A stretch of 64,000 nucleotides of DNA from Shewanella pneumatophori (GTDB taxonomy: Bacteria > Pseudomonadota > Gammaproteobacteria > Enterobacterales > Shewanellaceae). The notes under the pieces are model-generated. The model worked only from the letters and a program-made list of their open reading frames with translations, was not told where the DNA came from and made no database searches. The stretch is from contig NZ_JAKILB010000014.1 in NCBI RefSeq assembly GCF_023283895.1, positions 1-64,000 on the forward strand. Direction: 5' to 3'. The translations under genes were made by a program, and so were the position numbers. Shown piece after piece: positions 8,036-17,447 of this stretch. The stretch's first letter is position 1. Each line of letters starts with the position of its first letter.

Positions 8036-9862
8036 TTACAGACCTCCAAACTTTTTCAGTAAGCTATCTTTTAACTTATTGGTTTCTTCTTTTAGTTTTG
8101 AGTCTAACAGCGCTTTAGTATCAAGTGAGAACTTAGGCTCAGACATTGTCCCTTTTATCGCAAATGGAATTTCCACACCATAAAGTGCGTCGCGCTTATC
8201 GCCACCCTGCCCTTCAAGCGAACCGACTACCGAAGTGGTTAATTTATAATCCAATGCTTCGTTGATGATATTAGCAGTACCAGCGCCCTTTAAACGTATT
8301 AACGGCGATGCCATATCCAGATCAGGATTTGATACCACCCCTTGCGCAATTTTGAATGAGCCCGTCATGCTGGTAAAGTCAGTTTTTTGCACTGTAGCGC
8401 CAACGCCTGAAGACATATCGCCGCCCATCTTAGCTTTAGCTTGTCTGATCATTTGTGGAATATTTACCCCATGAATGGCACCATCCGCAATTTCAAATTT
8501 ACCATTGGCAAGTAAGTTTTTCTTCAAATTATCAGGTAATAAGCTCTTACCTTTACCGGCTACGTTAAAGTTTGCTGTCCCATCAAGCATGTCAACTTCA
8601 GCCATATCTATTAATAAAGCACGAATATCTACACCTGATAAACGTTTATCAAATTGATATTGAGCAACCTTGTTGCGTCCATCAACAGTTGCTGAGGCAG
8701 CAATCTTACCGCCATATAAATCAGCCGATAACTGCTTCATATTGGCAACCCCGCCTTGCATCACTAGCTGCATGACCCAGTTCTGCGTTTTAAGGTTGGC
8801 GACTTTCACTGACTTTACACGCACATCGACATCCAAATTAACCGACTTCATCGCAGTAAGATCCGGCTCAACGGCATTAGCTGTACTTTGTTTCTGCTGC
8901 GACTTGTCATTTGTTTCTTTTGATTCAGCTGGTAACAGAGCATCAAGATCTACATCACCAACTTCAAGTTTAGCCACAACATTAGGCACTTTTTTACCGT
9001 AAGCTACATCTAATGAGCCTGAGGCATTGATATTAGCAGCGCTAAAGCTGCTAAGTACTAAGTTCATTGTTTGCTTATCTAATGCCACCACAACTGAAGT
9101 ATTTAAATCCGCTTGCAGTTGCCCACTCGGTAAACTAGCCCCTTTGACTTGGTTTTTCACCACAAACTCGTTAATGGTTACCGTGTTGAGATCCTGAGCA
9201 ATTTTAATTTGACCTTCTCCTTGGCTGAGTAATTCCATATCCGGCATGACTGCGGAAAACTCATATTTAACAGGGGCAAATTGGCCTAATTGAAAACGGC
9301 CTAATGTCAGCTCTTTTAATGTGAAAACTTGTTCAGTTGCATTTAGACGATCAATATTGGTGATTTTAGTATTGGTAATTGCAATGCCACCAATATCGAG
9401 CTTAGCTAGGCTAGCCTTAGAAGAGTTCGCCGGCTCAGTTGATGATTCAGCATCACTCTTGGCGGTTTGATTACTAGTGAGGCCATCAAAGCTAGTTCTA
9501 CCGTCTTTTTGGGTTTCTAATGTTAGGGTTAAACCATCAAGGTTTAGTTGCGAAATTTCGACTTCTTTTTTAAATAGCGGCATCAATGCCACTTCAGCAA
9601 CAACTTGATTGACGGCTACCATTGATGCATTTTCAAACCCACTTGGATTTGACAAGCTAATGTCACCCAACTCTATTCCTAAGCTTGGGAAGAACGTCCA
9701 AGAGAGATCACTACCAATTGCCAACTCCCGGCCAGTTTCCTGCTTAACCAAGTCCACGATTTGCGGTTTAAAATCATTGGGGTCAAAAATTACCGTTACA
9801 TAAAGGACTAATGCGAGAACCAATCCTAAGATTGTAATGAAAAACCATTTTAAAAATTTCAT
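8036..9862 (-). CDS. AsmA family protein
   Basis: AsmA-like proteins are single-span inner-membrane proteins with a long periplasmic beta-groove, implicated in outer-membrane homeostasis and probably in lipid transfer between membranes. The N-terminus has one hydrophobic helix (MKFLKWFFITILGLVLALV) followed by the family signature FDPNDFKPQIVDLVKQETGR. The remaining residues are repetitive amphipathic strands. The C-terminal AsmA motif region is present (DYKLTTSVVGSLEGQGG). About 608 residues, matching E. coli AsmA at 617. I prefer the ATG at 9862 because GGA precedes it, although an ATG at 9874 adds four residues. It lies 32 nt after rraA, and its stop abuts the start of the lipoprotein gene. 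Confidence 0.87.
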   Translation of the reverse strand: MKFLKWFFITILGLVLALVLYVTVIFDPNDFKPQIVDLVKQETGRELAIGSDLSWTFFPSLGIELGDISLSNPSGFENASMVAVNQVVAEVALMPLFKKEVEISQLNLDGLTLTLETQKDGRTSFDGLTSNQTAKSDAESSTEPANSSKASLAKLDIGGIAITNTKITNIDRLNATEQVFTLKELTLGRFQLGQFAPVKYEFSAVMPDMELLSQGEGQIKIAQDLNTVTINEFVVKNQVKGASLPSGQLQADLNTSVVVALDKQTMNLVLSSFSAANINASGSLDVAYGKKVPNVVAKLEVGDVDLDALLPAESKETNDKSQQKQSTANAVEPDLTAMKSVNLDVDVRVKSVKVANLKTQNWVMQLVMQGGVANMKQLSADLYGGKIAASATVDGRNKVAQYQFDKRLSGVDIRALLIDMAEVDMLDGTANFNVAGKGKSLLPDNLKKNLLANGKFEIADGAIHGVNIPQMIRQAKAKMGGDMSSGVGATVQKTDFTSMTGSFKIAQGVVSNPDLDMASPLIRLKGAGTANIINEALDYKLTTSVVGSLEGQGGDKRDALYGVEIPFAIKGTMSEPKFSLDTKALLDSKLKEETNKLKDSLLKKFGGL

Positions 9863-9894
9863 AGCAGATTCCATCTGTTATTACGAAGTCATTG

Positions 9895-10392
9895 TTATAA
9901 ATCTAGCACGGTTATATCTAAAAATTCATTAGAAACAGCCACGCCGTTTGCGTCAGCATAAATGAAAGATTGAGGCGAAATGATGACACCGTAGATCTCT
10001 ACAGCGATATTGACTTCACCAATCCCTTTTTTCTCAGTTTTAATGGGATTTACACCAATTGCTTTTATTCCTAAGTCGATAGTTTTTAGGGTTGCAGCAT
10101 CTCTGACACAGCCATAGATAATCACTCCTTGCCATTGATTTTTAGCAGCATTAGTAGCAATCATATCTCCTAGCAATGCACAATCAGTCACTCCTTGCCC
10201 ATCGACGACCAATACTTTGCCATCGCCGTTTTGCAGTAAAACCTCTTTAACCTTAGAGTTATCGCGATAGCACTTAACTGTGACCACCTCTCCCCAAAAG
10301 CATTCCTTTTTGCCATAAGAGACAAACATTGGCGCTATTAAGGTCAGTTTATCGGCATAAGCATCAAATAAATCAGGTAACAGATCTAACAT
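9895..10392 (-). CDS. rraA: Regulator of ribonuclease E activity A
   Basis: RraA binds RNase E and inhibits its activity, changing global mRNA decay. The protein begins MLDLLPDLFDAYADKL and contains the conserved core GKVLVVDGQGVTDCALLGDM and GVIIYGCVRD, typical of the RraA/HMG-aldolase fold, and a C-terminal DANGVAVS segment. Length is 165 residues (E. coli 161). The start is decided by GGGAGG seven bases upstream of the ATG at 10392; an upstream in-frame start at 10407 lacks this. It is the first gene of a probable operon with the asmA-like and BsuPI-lipoprotein genes. Confidence 0.93.
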   Translation of the reverse strand: MLDLLPDLFDAYADKLTLIAPMFVSYGKKECFWGEVVTVKCYRDNSKVKEVLLQNGDGKVLVVDGQGVTDCALLGDMIATNAAKNQWQGVIIYGCVRDAATLKTIDLGIKAIGVNPIKTEKKGIGEVNIAVEIYGVIISPQSFIYADANGVAVSNEFLDITVLDL

Positions 10393-10574
10393 CAAGCCTC
10401 CCTGCACAAAGTGAATGGTTATCTAGATTGACAGGTCAAAGGGATAAACCCAAGTAATAAAGCCGTAATTTACCGATTATTTATACACTATGGACTTTTA
10501 CAGTGCCAAAATACAAACTATAATCTTGTACAACGTATGAACACCAAACTTCCTTCCGTTAACCGTAGGTAAAA

Positions 10575-10892
10575 ATGAACAATAATATTGAATTAGAAAG
10601 TGCCATCGCTGCGCTTGACCAATATGGTTATGATAAAAAGCATTCAAGTGATTTAGAGCAAGCGCGTAATAAAACACAAATGTTAAAATATATCGACTCT
10701 CTCGATTTTAATTTACGCCGTTTGCTTATCCTACAAGAAGCCGTTAATGAGCTTGTTGAGAATGAAAAAAGATTATTGGCTCAACATGAGAACATTCAAA
10801 CTTATAAGACTAAGATTATTAATCTGTCTCGCCAGTTTAATATCTCTTATGATGAAGTCGTTCAAATTATGAAGCAGCAAGAAAACGCCTAA
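10575..10892 (+). CDS. Small protein of unknown function, probably helical
   Basis: I do not recognise this 105-residue protein. It has no signal peptide, membrane segment or cysteine. It is acidic/basic mixed and rich in Leu, Glu, Gln, Lys and Asn, with heptad-like spacing between about residues 40 and 85 (LRRLLILQEAVNELVENEKR), so a coiled-coil dimer is likely. The C-terminus (LSRQFNISYDEVVQIM) could be a small helical or HTH-like unit, which is only an impression. The ATG has a weak TAGGT upstream. It stands alone: divergent from rraA, and followed by 877 nt with no convincing gene. Confidence 0.6.
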   Translation: MNNNIELESAIAALDQYGYDKKHSSDLEQARNKTQMLKYIDSLDFNLRRLLILQEAVNELVENEKRLLAQHENIQTYKTKIINLSRQFNISYDEVVQIMKQQENA

Positions 10893-11261
10893 ACTCGTAA
10901 TCGCATATTATGTTTAATACTCAATGATGCTATTGCGGCTAAGCGAAACCTATCCGATTAAATAGCGGGTAAAAAGCATAAATAGCTTTTAGGCGTTACT
11001 TTCGAGAGTTCCTTTAGATAATCACTTTAAATAATTGCTCTATAATTTGAATAGAAATAGCGATTGAGATTTGTTTGTTAAGTGAGATTAAACACTTTGC
11101 CAACAGGCATTAATCATCAATTGGCAGTAAACATAATAGCTGCATAATTCATAAATCTTGTGTATTTGCTCTGTAAAGCGGATTTATAGCATCGATAACG
11201 ACTTTATGTCATGATCGCTATCAGCGCTTAAGCCTACGGAAGGGCTTACCTAGTCTTTATT

Positions 11262-11293
11262 GCTTTCACGCTTTCACGCTTTCACGCTTTCAC
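11262..11293. repeat. 8-nt tandem repeat, gctttcac x4
   Basis: Four exact contiguous copies of gctttcac. It is non-coding and 260 nt from a second 8-nt array of different sequence, so both may arise by slippage rather than selection. Confidence 0.9.
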
Positions 11294-11555
11294 TAAAGTG
11301 GAGCACTCTAACAAGTTAACTTAACTAACATGAATTAATTTAATACTAGGTTTTTATTCAGTATCCAATTTTAAATACACCTTAAATTTACACAAACCTT
11401 AACTAAACAAGAGCTATCTTCCCTTGCTCACGATAATGGGTCATCGGCTTTAATCAGTCCTTTGCAAACTGATTTACTCTTCCATGCGAAATATCACGCT
11501 CTAAATTCAGTACACCACTCGTACCGTAACAGGGATCAGAGTGAGTATCAGCGCC

Positions 11556-11595
11556 GCACTTAGGCACTTAGGCACTTAGGCACTTAGGCACTTAG
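11556..11595. repeat. 8-nt tandem repeat, gcacttag x5
   Basis: Five exact contiguous copies of gcacttag, bounded by cgcc on the left and cgtac on the right. The unit length of 8 would shift the reading frame with each gain or loss if it were coding, but no supported gene crosses it. Confidence 0.9.
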
Positions 11596-11721
11596 CGTAC
11601 GTCACTCAAGCGCATGCTAACGTATGACATTACCCCATTAATTTCAACAAGTTAAAATGCCTCGCCTACAAAATCGCTGTTAGTTACAGAGCGTATAAAT
11701 CAAAGACCAAAGTACAAAAAT

Positions 11722-11742
11722 CACAAACACAAACACAAACAA
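11722..11742. repeat. CACAAA microsatellite
   Basis: Three and a half copies of the hexamer cacaaa, about 30 nt downstream of the msrQ stop codon. Confidence 0.7.
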
Positions 11743-11769
11743 AAGACAAAAGCCCCACACTATCAATAC

Positions 11770-12444
11770 TTAAGTTTGAGGCTGTTTTTTAGCTGCAGCT
11801 GCTGGTATTTTGTTTGAAACAGGAGCACTGGTTTTATGTTTAATTTTGCTGATTTTTTTAGTTCTGATTATTAGTAAGAAAGCAAAAATCAACATATACA
11901 AAGCCGGCTCTATCACTTCTGATTTGACCGACCAATAGAAATGCACCGCGGCTAAAATCGCGATTAAATACACCCCATTATGTAGCTTTTGCCAGTTTCG
12001 CCCCATCTTGCGCATCACGCCTTTAAACGAAGTTAATGCCAAAGCTATTAATAAAAGGTATGCACTCGCACCGACTAATATATAAGGACGCTTAATAACC
12101 TCCTCAAAAAATAATGACCAAGCAAATAAAAGATCTAAACTAAAAAATGCCAACACATGCAAACTTGCATATGCAAACACATACAAGCCTACTAACCGCC
12201 TTGTTTGCAGCAGTAATCCTTGTTTGAGTCGTTTTGCCAACGGAGAAATCGTTAACGTCGCCACAAGCGCGTTTAATGCTCCAATTCCTGTAAAATGGAT
12301 AATGTATTGCACGGGGTCGCCGCCCGCATTATCGGTCATTACTTTAAGCACTAAATACACTATGGGCAGTGTACCAATTAAGTGAAATAGCACTTTAAGC
12401 CAAAATAAAGAGCGGCGAGTTAGCCCCATAGGTTTCTCCAACAT
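11770..12444 (-). CDS. msrQ: Heme-binding membrane subunit of the MsrPQ methionine sulfoxide reductase
   Basis: MsrQ (YedZ) is an inner-membrane b-type cytochrome that passes electrons to periplasmic MsrP for repair of oxidised methionines. About six hydrophobic helices are visible. Candidate heme-ligand histidines are in YIIHFTGIGAL, AYASLHVLAFF, WQKLHNGVYL and LAAVHFYWS. The last ~30 residues are Lys/Ala-rich and cytosolic. I use the ATG at 12444; a TTG immediately before it would add one residue. Length is 224 residues, near E. coli YedZ at 211. MsrP lies upstream on the same strand, but 164 nt separate the genes, which is unusually far for this pair. Confidence 0.92.
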   Translation of the reverse strand: MLEKPMGLTRRSLFWLKVLFHLIGTLPIVYLVLKVMTDNAGGDPVQYIIHFTGIGALNALVATLTISPLAKRLKQGLLLQTRRLVGLYVFAYASLHVLAFFSLDLLFAWSLFFEEVIKRPYILVGASAYLLLIALALTSFKGVMRKMGRNWQKLHNGVYLIAILAAVHFYWSVKSEVIEPALYMLIFAFLLIIRTKKISKIKHKTSAPVSNKIPAAAAKKQPQT

Positions 12445-12608
12445 CAAAGTATTTATAGATACTAAACAATTGATAATATTTATTATTTGATAAAACTTTT
12501 ACTCACAAACTTATTTGTACTCACAATCTTAATAGAGTTATGAAGCTTTTATAGTAAGCGTTAACATGACTTATATTAACGCTATTTTTATCCATCTCTC
12601 TTACAAGG

Positions 12609-13631
12609 CTAATAGAATTTTCTTAAGTCCATGCCTTTGTAAAGATCTGCCACAAACTCACCGTAACCATTAAATGGTAAAGTAGGAATACGCTTGGCAG
12701 AAAACAATCCGCCCTCTGCAATGCGGCGCTCAGACGCTTGTGACCATCTAGGGTGATCCACTTCAGGATTAACGTTAGCGTAAAAACCATATTCATTAGC
12801 AGCTAATTGATTCCACGAGGTAGGCGGCTGTTTGTCAGTTAACCTTATACGCACAATCGATTTGATACTCTTAAAGCCATACTTCCAAGGCACAACTAGG
12901 CGGATTGGTGCACCATTTTGCGGTGGTAAGGTCTTACCGTATAAGCCGACAGACATAAAAGTCAGGTCGTTCATTGCTTCTGCTAACGTGAGTCCCTCAA
13001 CATAAGGATAATTAATTCCACCGCCAGTATAACGATTACGCTGCCCTGGCATCTGTTCTGGATCAAACAGCGTTTCAAACGCCACATACTTAGCTTTACT
13101 GTTGACGCCGACTTTTTTAAGCAAGCTAGCTAATGAAAATCCCACCCAAGGGATCACCATCGACCACGCCTCTACACATCTAAAGTTATAGGCACGCTCT
13201 TCTAGGGGGAAGAGTTTAAGCAAGTCGTCGTAATCTAAGGTCATAGGTTTATCGACCTCACCATCAATCACTAACTTCCATGGTTCAACCTTGAGCTCTT
13301 GAGCATTTTCAGCAGGATCTGTCTTACTTGTGCCAAACTCATAGAAATTATTATGGGATATGATTTTTGATTCAGGCGTTAACGCGCCGTACAACAAGTG
13401 ATCATATTGTGCTTGCTTAGCAAAAGGCAGTGTCTTGGTTAAAAAAGCCGCTTTTTCTTCATCACTTGAAAATAGATCGAACACGCCCGCATTAGCATGA
13501 GACGACAACAGCGCACCCGCGCCTATAAAGCCCATTTGTTTTAAAATCCGCCGTCTATCTTGGTAAACAGCTTCAGGCGTGATGTCCCGACTGGTAAATT
13601 TATCCCACGCAGCAGTTTTTTTTATATTCAT
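12609..13631 (-). CDS. msrP: Methionine sulfoxide reductase catalytic subunit, molybdoenzyme
   Basis: MsrP (YedY) is a periplasmic molybdopterin enzyme of the sulfite oxidase family that reduces both methionine sulfoxide diastereomers in proteins. A twin-arginine signal is visible (DRRRILKQMGF, arginines 26-28), consistent with folded Tat export. The molybdenum-ligating cysteine is C152 in FRCVEAWSMVIPW. Further family signatures are GGINYPYVEGL and VPWKYGFKSIKSI. Length is 340 residues (E. coli 334), intact. It is the first gene of the msrP-msrQ pair, read divergently from rmuC. Confidence 0.95.
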   Translation of the reverse strand: MNIKKTAAWDKFTSRDITPEAVYQDRRRILKQMGFIGAGALLSSHANAGVFDLFSSDEEKAAFLTKTLPFAKQAQYDHLLYGALTPESKIISHNNFYEFGTSKTDPAENAQELKVEPWKLVIDGEVDKPMTLDYDDLLKLFPLEERAYNFRCVEAWSMVIPWVGFSLASLLKKVGVNSKAKYVAFETLFDPEQMPGQRNRYTGGGINYPYVEGLTLAEAMNDLTFMSVGLYGKTLPPQNGAPIRLVVPWKYGFKSIKSIVRIRLTDKQPPTSWNQLAANEYGFYANVNPEVDHPRWSQASERRIAEGGLFSAKRIPTLPFNGYGEFVADLYKGMDLRKFY

Positions 13632-13842
13632 TGGCCGCTTCCATCCTTTTGTCTCAATATATGCTATTACCTAATCAGACCGACTAAGTCCGAGAAAGGT
13701 TTCACATTAGTTTTAAATTACATTTCGTTAACAGCTGATTATGTCTGCAGCACTTATCTAATTATTCATCTGCTTATGCTTGCAGTGTTTAAATCGCCAT
13801 GCCACTCTAATGTCTCATTCATCATGTTAAGAGCCTTCTCAC

Positions 13843-15336
13843 ATGCCTTTAGAGCTTGCATTCTCCACCCCACAAATTATTGCTATTGCTGCAATATCCT
13901 TCTTAGCTATGTTAATTGGTGCCCTGTTCAATCAACGTAAAACGCGCAGTAAATGGGAATACGTTAGAAACCAGTTAATGGATGAAATGGAACAAACAAA
14001 ACTCGAGCTTAATAATGAGGTTTTGGAACTCAAGGAAATCGTCAACCAAAAAGAGCTGACTATCGATCAATACCAAGACAAACTCGAATTTAGATTAGAG
14101 CAATTAGGTAAGGCTCAAGCGCAAGCAGAGCGTACCCAAGTTCTCGAACAATCTTTAGCAGATAACCAACGCAAGCAAATGGAAACCCAATTAGCCTTGT
14201 CTAAGTCCAATGCGATGCAGCAAACTTTAAGTGCAAGTTTTGAAGCAAAAGAACAAGCTTTAAACGATAAAATTCAACTGCTTGAGGATTCTGAAGTTCG
14301 CTTAAATGCCCAGTTTGAAAATCTAGCGACCAAAATTTTTGAAGCCAGAAGCGAAAAGCTACAAACTCAAAATAATCAGCAACTCGACAGCGTATTAGCC
14401 CCTTTTAAACAGCAAATTGAAGGCTTTAGAGCGCAGGTTCAAGCTTCATATTCACACGAACAAACCCAACGTAGCGCGTTAAAGCACCAGTTAGACTCAT
14501 TAACAGAGCTTAACTTAAAGATGAGCCAAGATGCTGTTAACTTAACTAAAGCATTAAAAGGCGACAACAAGCAACAAGGTAACTGGGGCGAAGTGATCCT
14601 TGAGCGGGTATTACAAGAAAGTGGACTGCGTGAAGGTCATGAGTACGACACTCAAACCGATCTTAAAAACGACAGTGGTAAACGTTTTAAGCCCGATGTC
14701 ATTGTGCATTTACCAGAAAACAAAGATGTTGTTATTGACGCCAAAATGTCGCTTATTGCCTATGAGCGCTACTTTAATAGCGATGATGATGAAGTTCGCG
14801 CCCAAGCAATTAAAGAGCACATTATTTCAATACGTGCACATATCAAGGGGTTAAGTCAGAAAGACTACCAAAAGCTACATGGCTTAAAGAGTCTAGATTA
14901 TGTTTTGATGTTTATACCACTAGAGCCTGCGTTTTTACTGGCACTTGAGCATGACCCAAGCTTGGTCAATTACGCACTTGAAAGCAATATTATGTTAGTC
15001 AGTCCGACCAACTTACTCGTGGCACTAAGAACTATTAACAATATTTGGCGATATGAATATCAAAATCAAAACGCACAAATGATCGCTAAACAAGCGGGTA
15101 AGATTTACGACAAGTTATGCGGCTACCTAGACGATATGGATAAGCTGGGTCGCGCCTTAGAGTCCGCCGATAAAAACTTTACTAGTGCAATGAACAAGTT
15201 ATCAACCGGCAAAGGTAATGTTATTCGCCAAGCTCATCAGATGCAGCAGCTAGGTGTTGAAACCAGTAAAAAAGTCGACGCCCAACTTTTAGATAAAGCA
15301 CTAAGCTTATCAGATGATGATTTTCATCAACACTAA
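13843..15336 (+). CDS. rmuC: DNA recombination protein RmuC
   Basis: RmuC is a predicted nuclease-fold protein that limits DNA inversion at short inverted repeats. The N-terminus holds one hydrophobic anchor (IIAIAAISFLAMLIGALF, about residues 12-29). A long coiled coil rich in Gln, Glu and Leu follows, about 40-220. The RmuC domain begins near KQQGNWGEVILERVLQ and includes FKPDVIVHLPENKDVVIDAK, whose Asp and DAK residues fit a PD-(D/E)XK nuclease core. Length is 497 residues against 475 in E. coli. It is followed by slt after 55 nt on the same strand. Confidence 0.93.
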   Translation: MPLELAFSTPQIIAIAAISFLAMLIGALFNQRKTRSKWEYVRNQLMDEMEQTKLELNNEVLELKEIVNQKELTIDQYQDKLEFRLEQLGKAQAQAERTQVLEQSLADNQRKQMETQLALSKSNAMQQTLSASFEAKEQALNDKIQLLEDSEVRLNAQFENLATKIFEARSEKLQTQNNQQLDSVLAPFKQQIEGFRAQVQASYSHEQTQRSALKHQLDSLTELNLKMSQDAVNLTKALKGDNKQQGNWGEVILERVLQESGLREGHEYDTQTDLKNDSGKRFKPDVIVHLPENKDVVIDAKMSLIAYERYFNSDDDEVRAQAIKEHIISIRAHIKGLSQKDYQKLHGLKSLDYVLMFIPLEPAFLLALEHDPSLVNYALESNIMLVSPTNLLVALRTINNIWRYEYQNQNAQMIAKQAGKIYDKLCGYLDDMDKLGRALESADKNFTSAMNKLSTGKGNVIRQAHQMQQLGVETSKKVDAQLLDKALSLSDDDFHQH

Positions 15337-15391
15337 GCCAAAGTTTTCGACGCTAGGCTTCTTATAAGGATATTTAAGAGGATTGTTGTAA

Positions 15392-17323
15392 ATGCACAAG
15401 CAGTTAAGTCGCATTTTGATGGCAGTAGTAACATTTGCAGTATCATGGTCTGCTGCTGCATCTTCATTGACTGAAGATCAGCAGCTTTACCTTGACGCTC
15501 GAAGTAAACTCAAAAAGCAGCATTTAAGCCAATATCAAGTAATGCGCGATAAACTTGATGATTACCCATTGGCTATTTATTTAGACTTCCATAACAACAT
15601 AAGCAACATCCTCAAGCTCCCTGCAGATAAAGCTTTAAAAGAGTTACAAGCATTTAAGGGTAGCCCTTTATACAACACAGGACGCTATCGCTACCTCAAA
15701 CGCAGTGGCAGCGAAAAACGTTGGCAAGACTTTTTAACTATTAGCCCCAATCAACCTAATAATGTTGTACTGCAATGTTATTACTACCGAGCTCAATTAC
15801 AAAAAGGCGATAGTCAACTTGCCTACGACGGCGCGAAAACACTCTGGCTACATGGACGTTCTCGCCCTAAAGAGTGTGATCCACTGTTTAGAGAGTGGCA
15901 AAAAGCCGGCCATCGCACCCAAGAACTCATTTGGTCACGTATGTTACTCAGTTTTGAGCAGGGCCAATATGGCTTACTTTCTTATTTATCAAGACAACTA
16001 ACCAGTAATAAAAATGATGCCAAGCGTTTGCTTGCAGTTTATAAAGACCCTCGTAGTCTGCGCCATAAATCAAAATTCAGTGGTAGCGCTAAAATCAATG
16101 CCACCATAGTTGATTTAGGGCTGAGAAAGCTTGCTAAAAAAGATCTTAAACAAGCCGTTAAACTGTTTGCCGCTTATCAAAAGGCCGACCGATTTACTGA
16201 CTATCAAGGCCGCAAACTAAGTCGCTATTTAGTTAGACGAACATTGATCTATCAAGTCATTGAATTGCAAAGTTACGCCGATACGATTTTGCCGCTACTT
16301 GATAGTGACGATTTAGTCGAAATGCGCTTGCGTTGGGCGCTGCGCGATAATGACCAGGTAAGTTTTGCTAAATACTTACCGCTACTTAGCGAACAAAAAC
16401 AGAATACTGCGCGCTGGAAATATTGGCGTGCAGAAGTATTAGCACGAGAAAACAGTAAACAAAGCCAACAGCAGTCTCAGGCATTGTTTGATGAATTGCG
16501 CTTAGAACGTAACTTCTATGGTTATCTTGCTGCGGCAAAACTTAAAAAACCTTTTCAATTACAAGATCAAACTAGCAAGAGTTCCCCAAGTCTAATAGAC
16601 AGTATTTTTGCAGATAAAGGCCTCGCGCGAGTGCGTGAACTGCTGGCTATCGATAAACAGTCTGATGCTCGAGCCGAATGGGTGATGCTGTTAAAGCGTC
16701 ACAATAAAGCCATGCAAACAGAATATGGCGTCTATGCGGTTGAGCAGAAATGGCATAGTTTAGGTGTCCAAGCGAGTATCCAAGCCAAACTATGGAATGA
16801 CATGCAAATGCGCTTCCCTTATGCAGCGCAAGATGCTTTTACCCAAGCCAGCAAAAAGTACCGCGTCGATATTGATGAAATTCGCGCTATATCAAGACGA
16901 GAAAGTGCCTATTATCCTAATGCGACATCAGGCGTTGGTGCACGTGGTTATATGCAGCTAATGCCAGCCACAGCAAAGCAAACAGCCAAAAAAGCTAAGC
17001 TGCCTTATCGCGGTATTAAAAGTTTGTATGATGAAAAGCTCAATATTGCTTTAGGTAGCGCCTATTACAGTGGTCTATTAAAACAATTTGACCAAAATAA
17101 AGTGCTCGCAACCGCCTCTTATAATGCCGGGCCTCATCGAATTAAAAGCTGGTTGAAGAGAAGCGATGGTAAACTTGACGCAATTAGCTTTATTGAATCT
17201 ATTCCCTATCGAGAAACCCGAGAGTACGTGCAAGCAGTATTTAGCTATAAAGTTATTTATCAAGTCAGACAAGGCAAACAAGCCGAGTTACTATCTGCAG
17301 ACGAACTAAACTTTAGCTACTAG
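15392..17323 (+). CDS. slt: Soluble lytic murein transglycosylase
   Basis: A periplasmic exo-lytic transglycosylase that releases 1,6-anhydro-muropeptides. The signal peptide ends near SWSAAASS. A long alpha-helical superhelical U/L region covers about residues 30-450, as in E. coli Slt70. The C-terminal catalytic SLT domain has the general acid Glu in AISRRESAYYPNATSG, then ARGYMQLMPATA, LGSAYYSGLL and ATASYNAGPHRI, all diagnostic of family 1 transglycosylases. Length is 643 residues (E. coli 645). The stop codon runs into a repetitive 3' region. With mltD and the MltB-like gene at 61153 this makes three transglycosylases in the window. Confidence 0.95.
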   Translation: MHKQLSRILMAVVTFAVSWSAAASSLTEDQQLYLDARSKLKKQHLSQYQVMRDKLDDYPLAIYLDFHNNISNILKLPADKALKELQAFKGSPLYNTGRYRYLKRSGSEKRWQDFLTISPNQPNNVVLQCYYYRAQLQKGDSQLAYDGAKTLWLHGRSRPKECDPLFREWQKAGHRTQELIWSRMLLSFEQGQYGLLSYLSRQLTSNKNDAKRLLAVYKDPRSLRHKSKFSGSAKINATIVDLGLRKLAKKDLKQAVKLFAAYQKADRFTDYQGRKLSRYLVRRTLIYQVIELQSYADTILPLLDSDDLVEMRLRWALRDNDQVSFAKYLPLLSEQKQNTARWKYWRAEVLARENSKQSQQQSQALFDELRLERNFYGYLAAAKLKKPFQLQDQTSKSSPSLIDSIFADKGLARVRELLAIDKQSDARAEWVMLLKRHNKAMQTEYGVYAVEQKWHSLGVQASIQAKLWNDMQMRFPYAAQDAFTQASKKYRVDIDEIRAISRRESAYYPNATSGVGARGYMQLMPATAKQTAKKAKLPYRGIKSLYDEKLNIALGSAYYSGLLKQFDQNKVLATASYNAGPHRIKSWLKRSDGKLDAISFIESIPYRETREYVQAVFSYKVIYQVRQGKQAELLSADELNFSY

Positions 17324-17340
17324 CTTTAATTACTAGCTAA

Positions 17341-17379
17341 AGCTACTTGCATTAACTATTTACATTAGCTACTTGCATT
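17341..17379. repeat. Direct repeat of agctacttgcatt downstream of slt
   Basis: Two exact 13-nt copies with a period of 26 nt, just after the slt stop, in a locally repetitive tract. Confidence 0.7.
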
Positions 17380-17447
17380 CGTTACTAACATCAGCATTAG
17401 CTGTTAGCGTTTAAACCTACACAGCTAACCTGCTATATCATTCAGTA

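Larger units (their letters stand above)
10893..11769. other. Long intergenic region with short tandem repeats
   Basis: This 877-nt stretch lies between the small helical protein gene and msrQ. I see no gene with a start, ribosome site and plausible product. It contains two 8-nt tandem arrays (11262-11293 and 11556-11595) and a CACAAA microsatellite at 11722-11739. On the minus strand, between about 11555 and 11400, a protein-like frame without a start is broken by one stop, possibly a gene or element remnant. Confidence 0.7.

Noticed and set aside
11262..11595. Possible CRISPR-like array
   Set aside because: The units are 8 nt and directly contiguous with no spacers, so they are simple tandem repeats.
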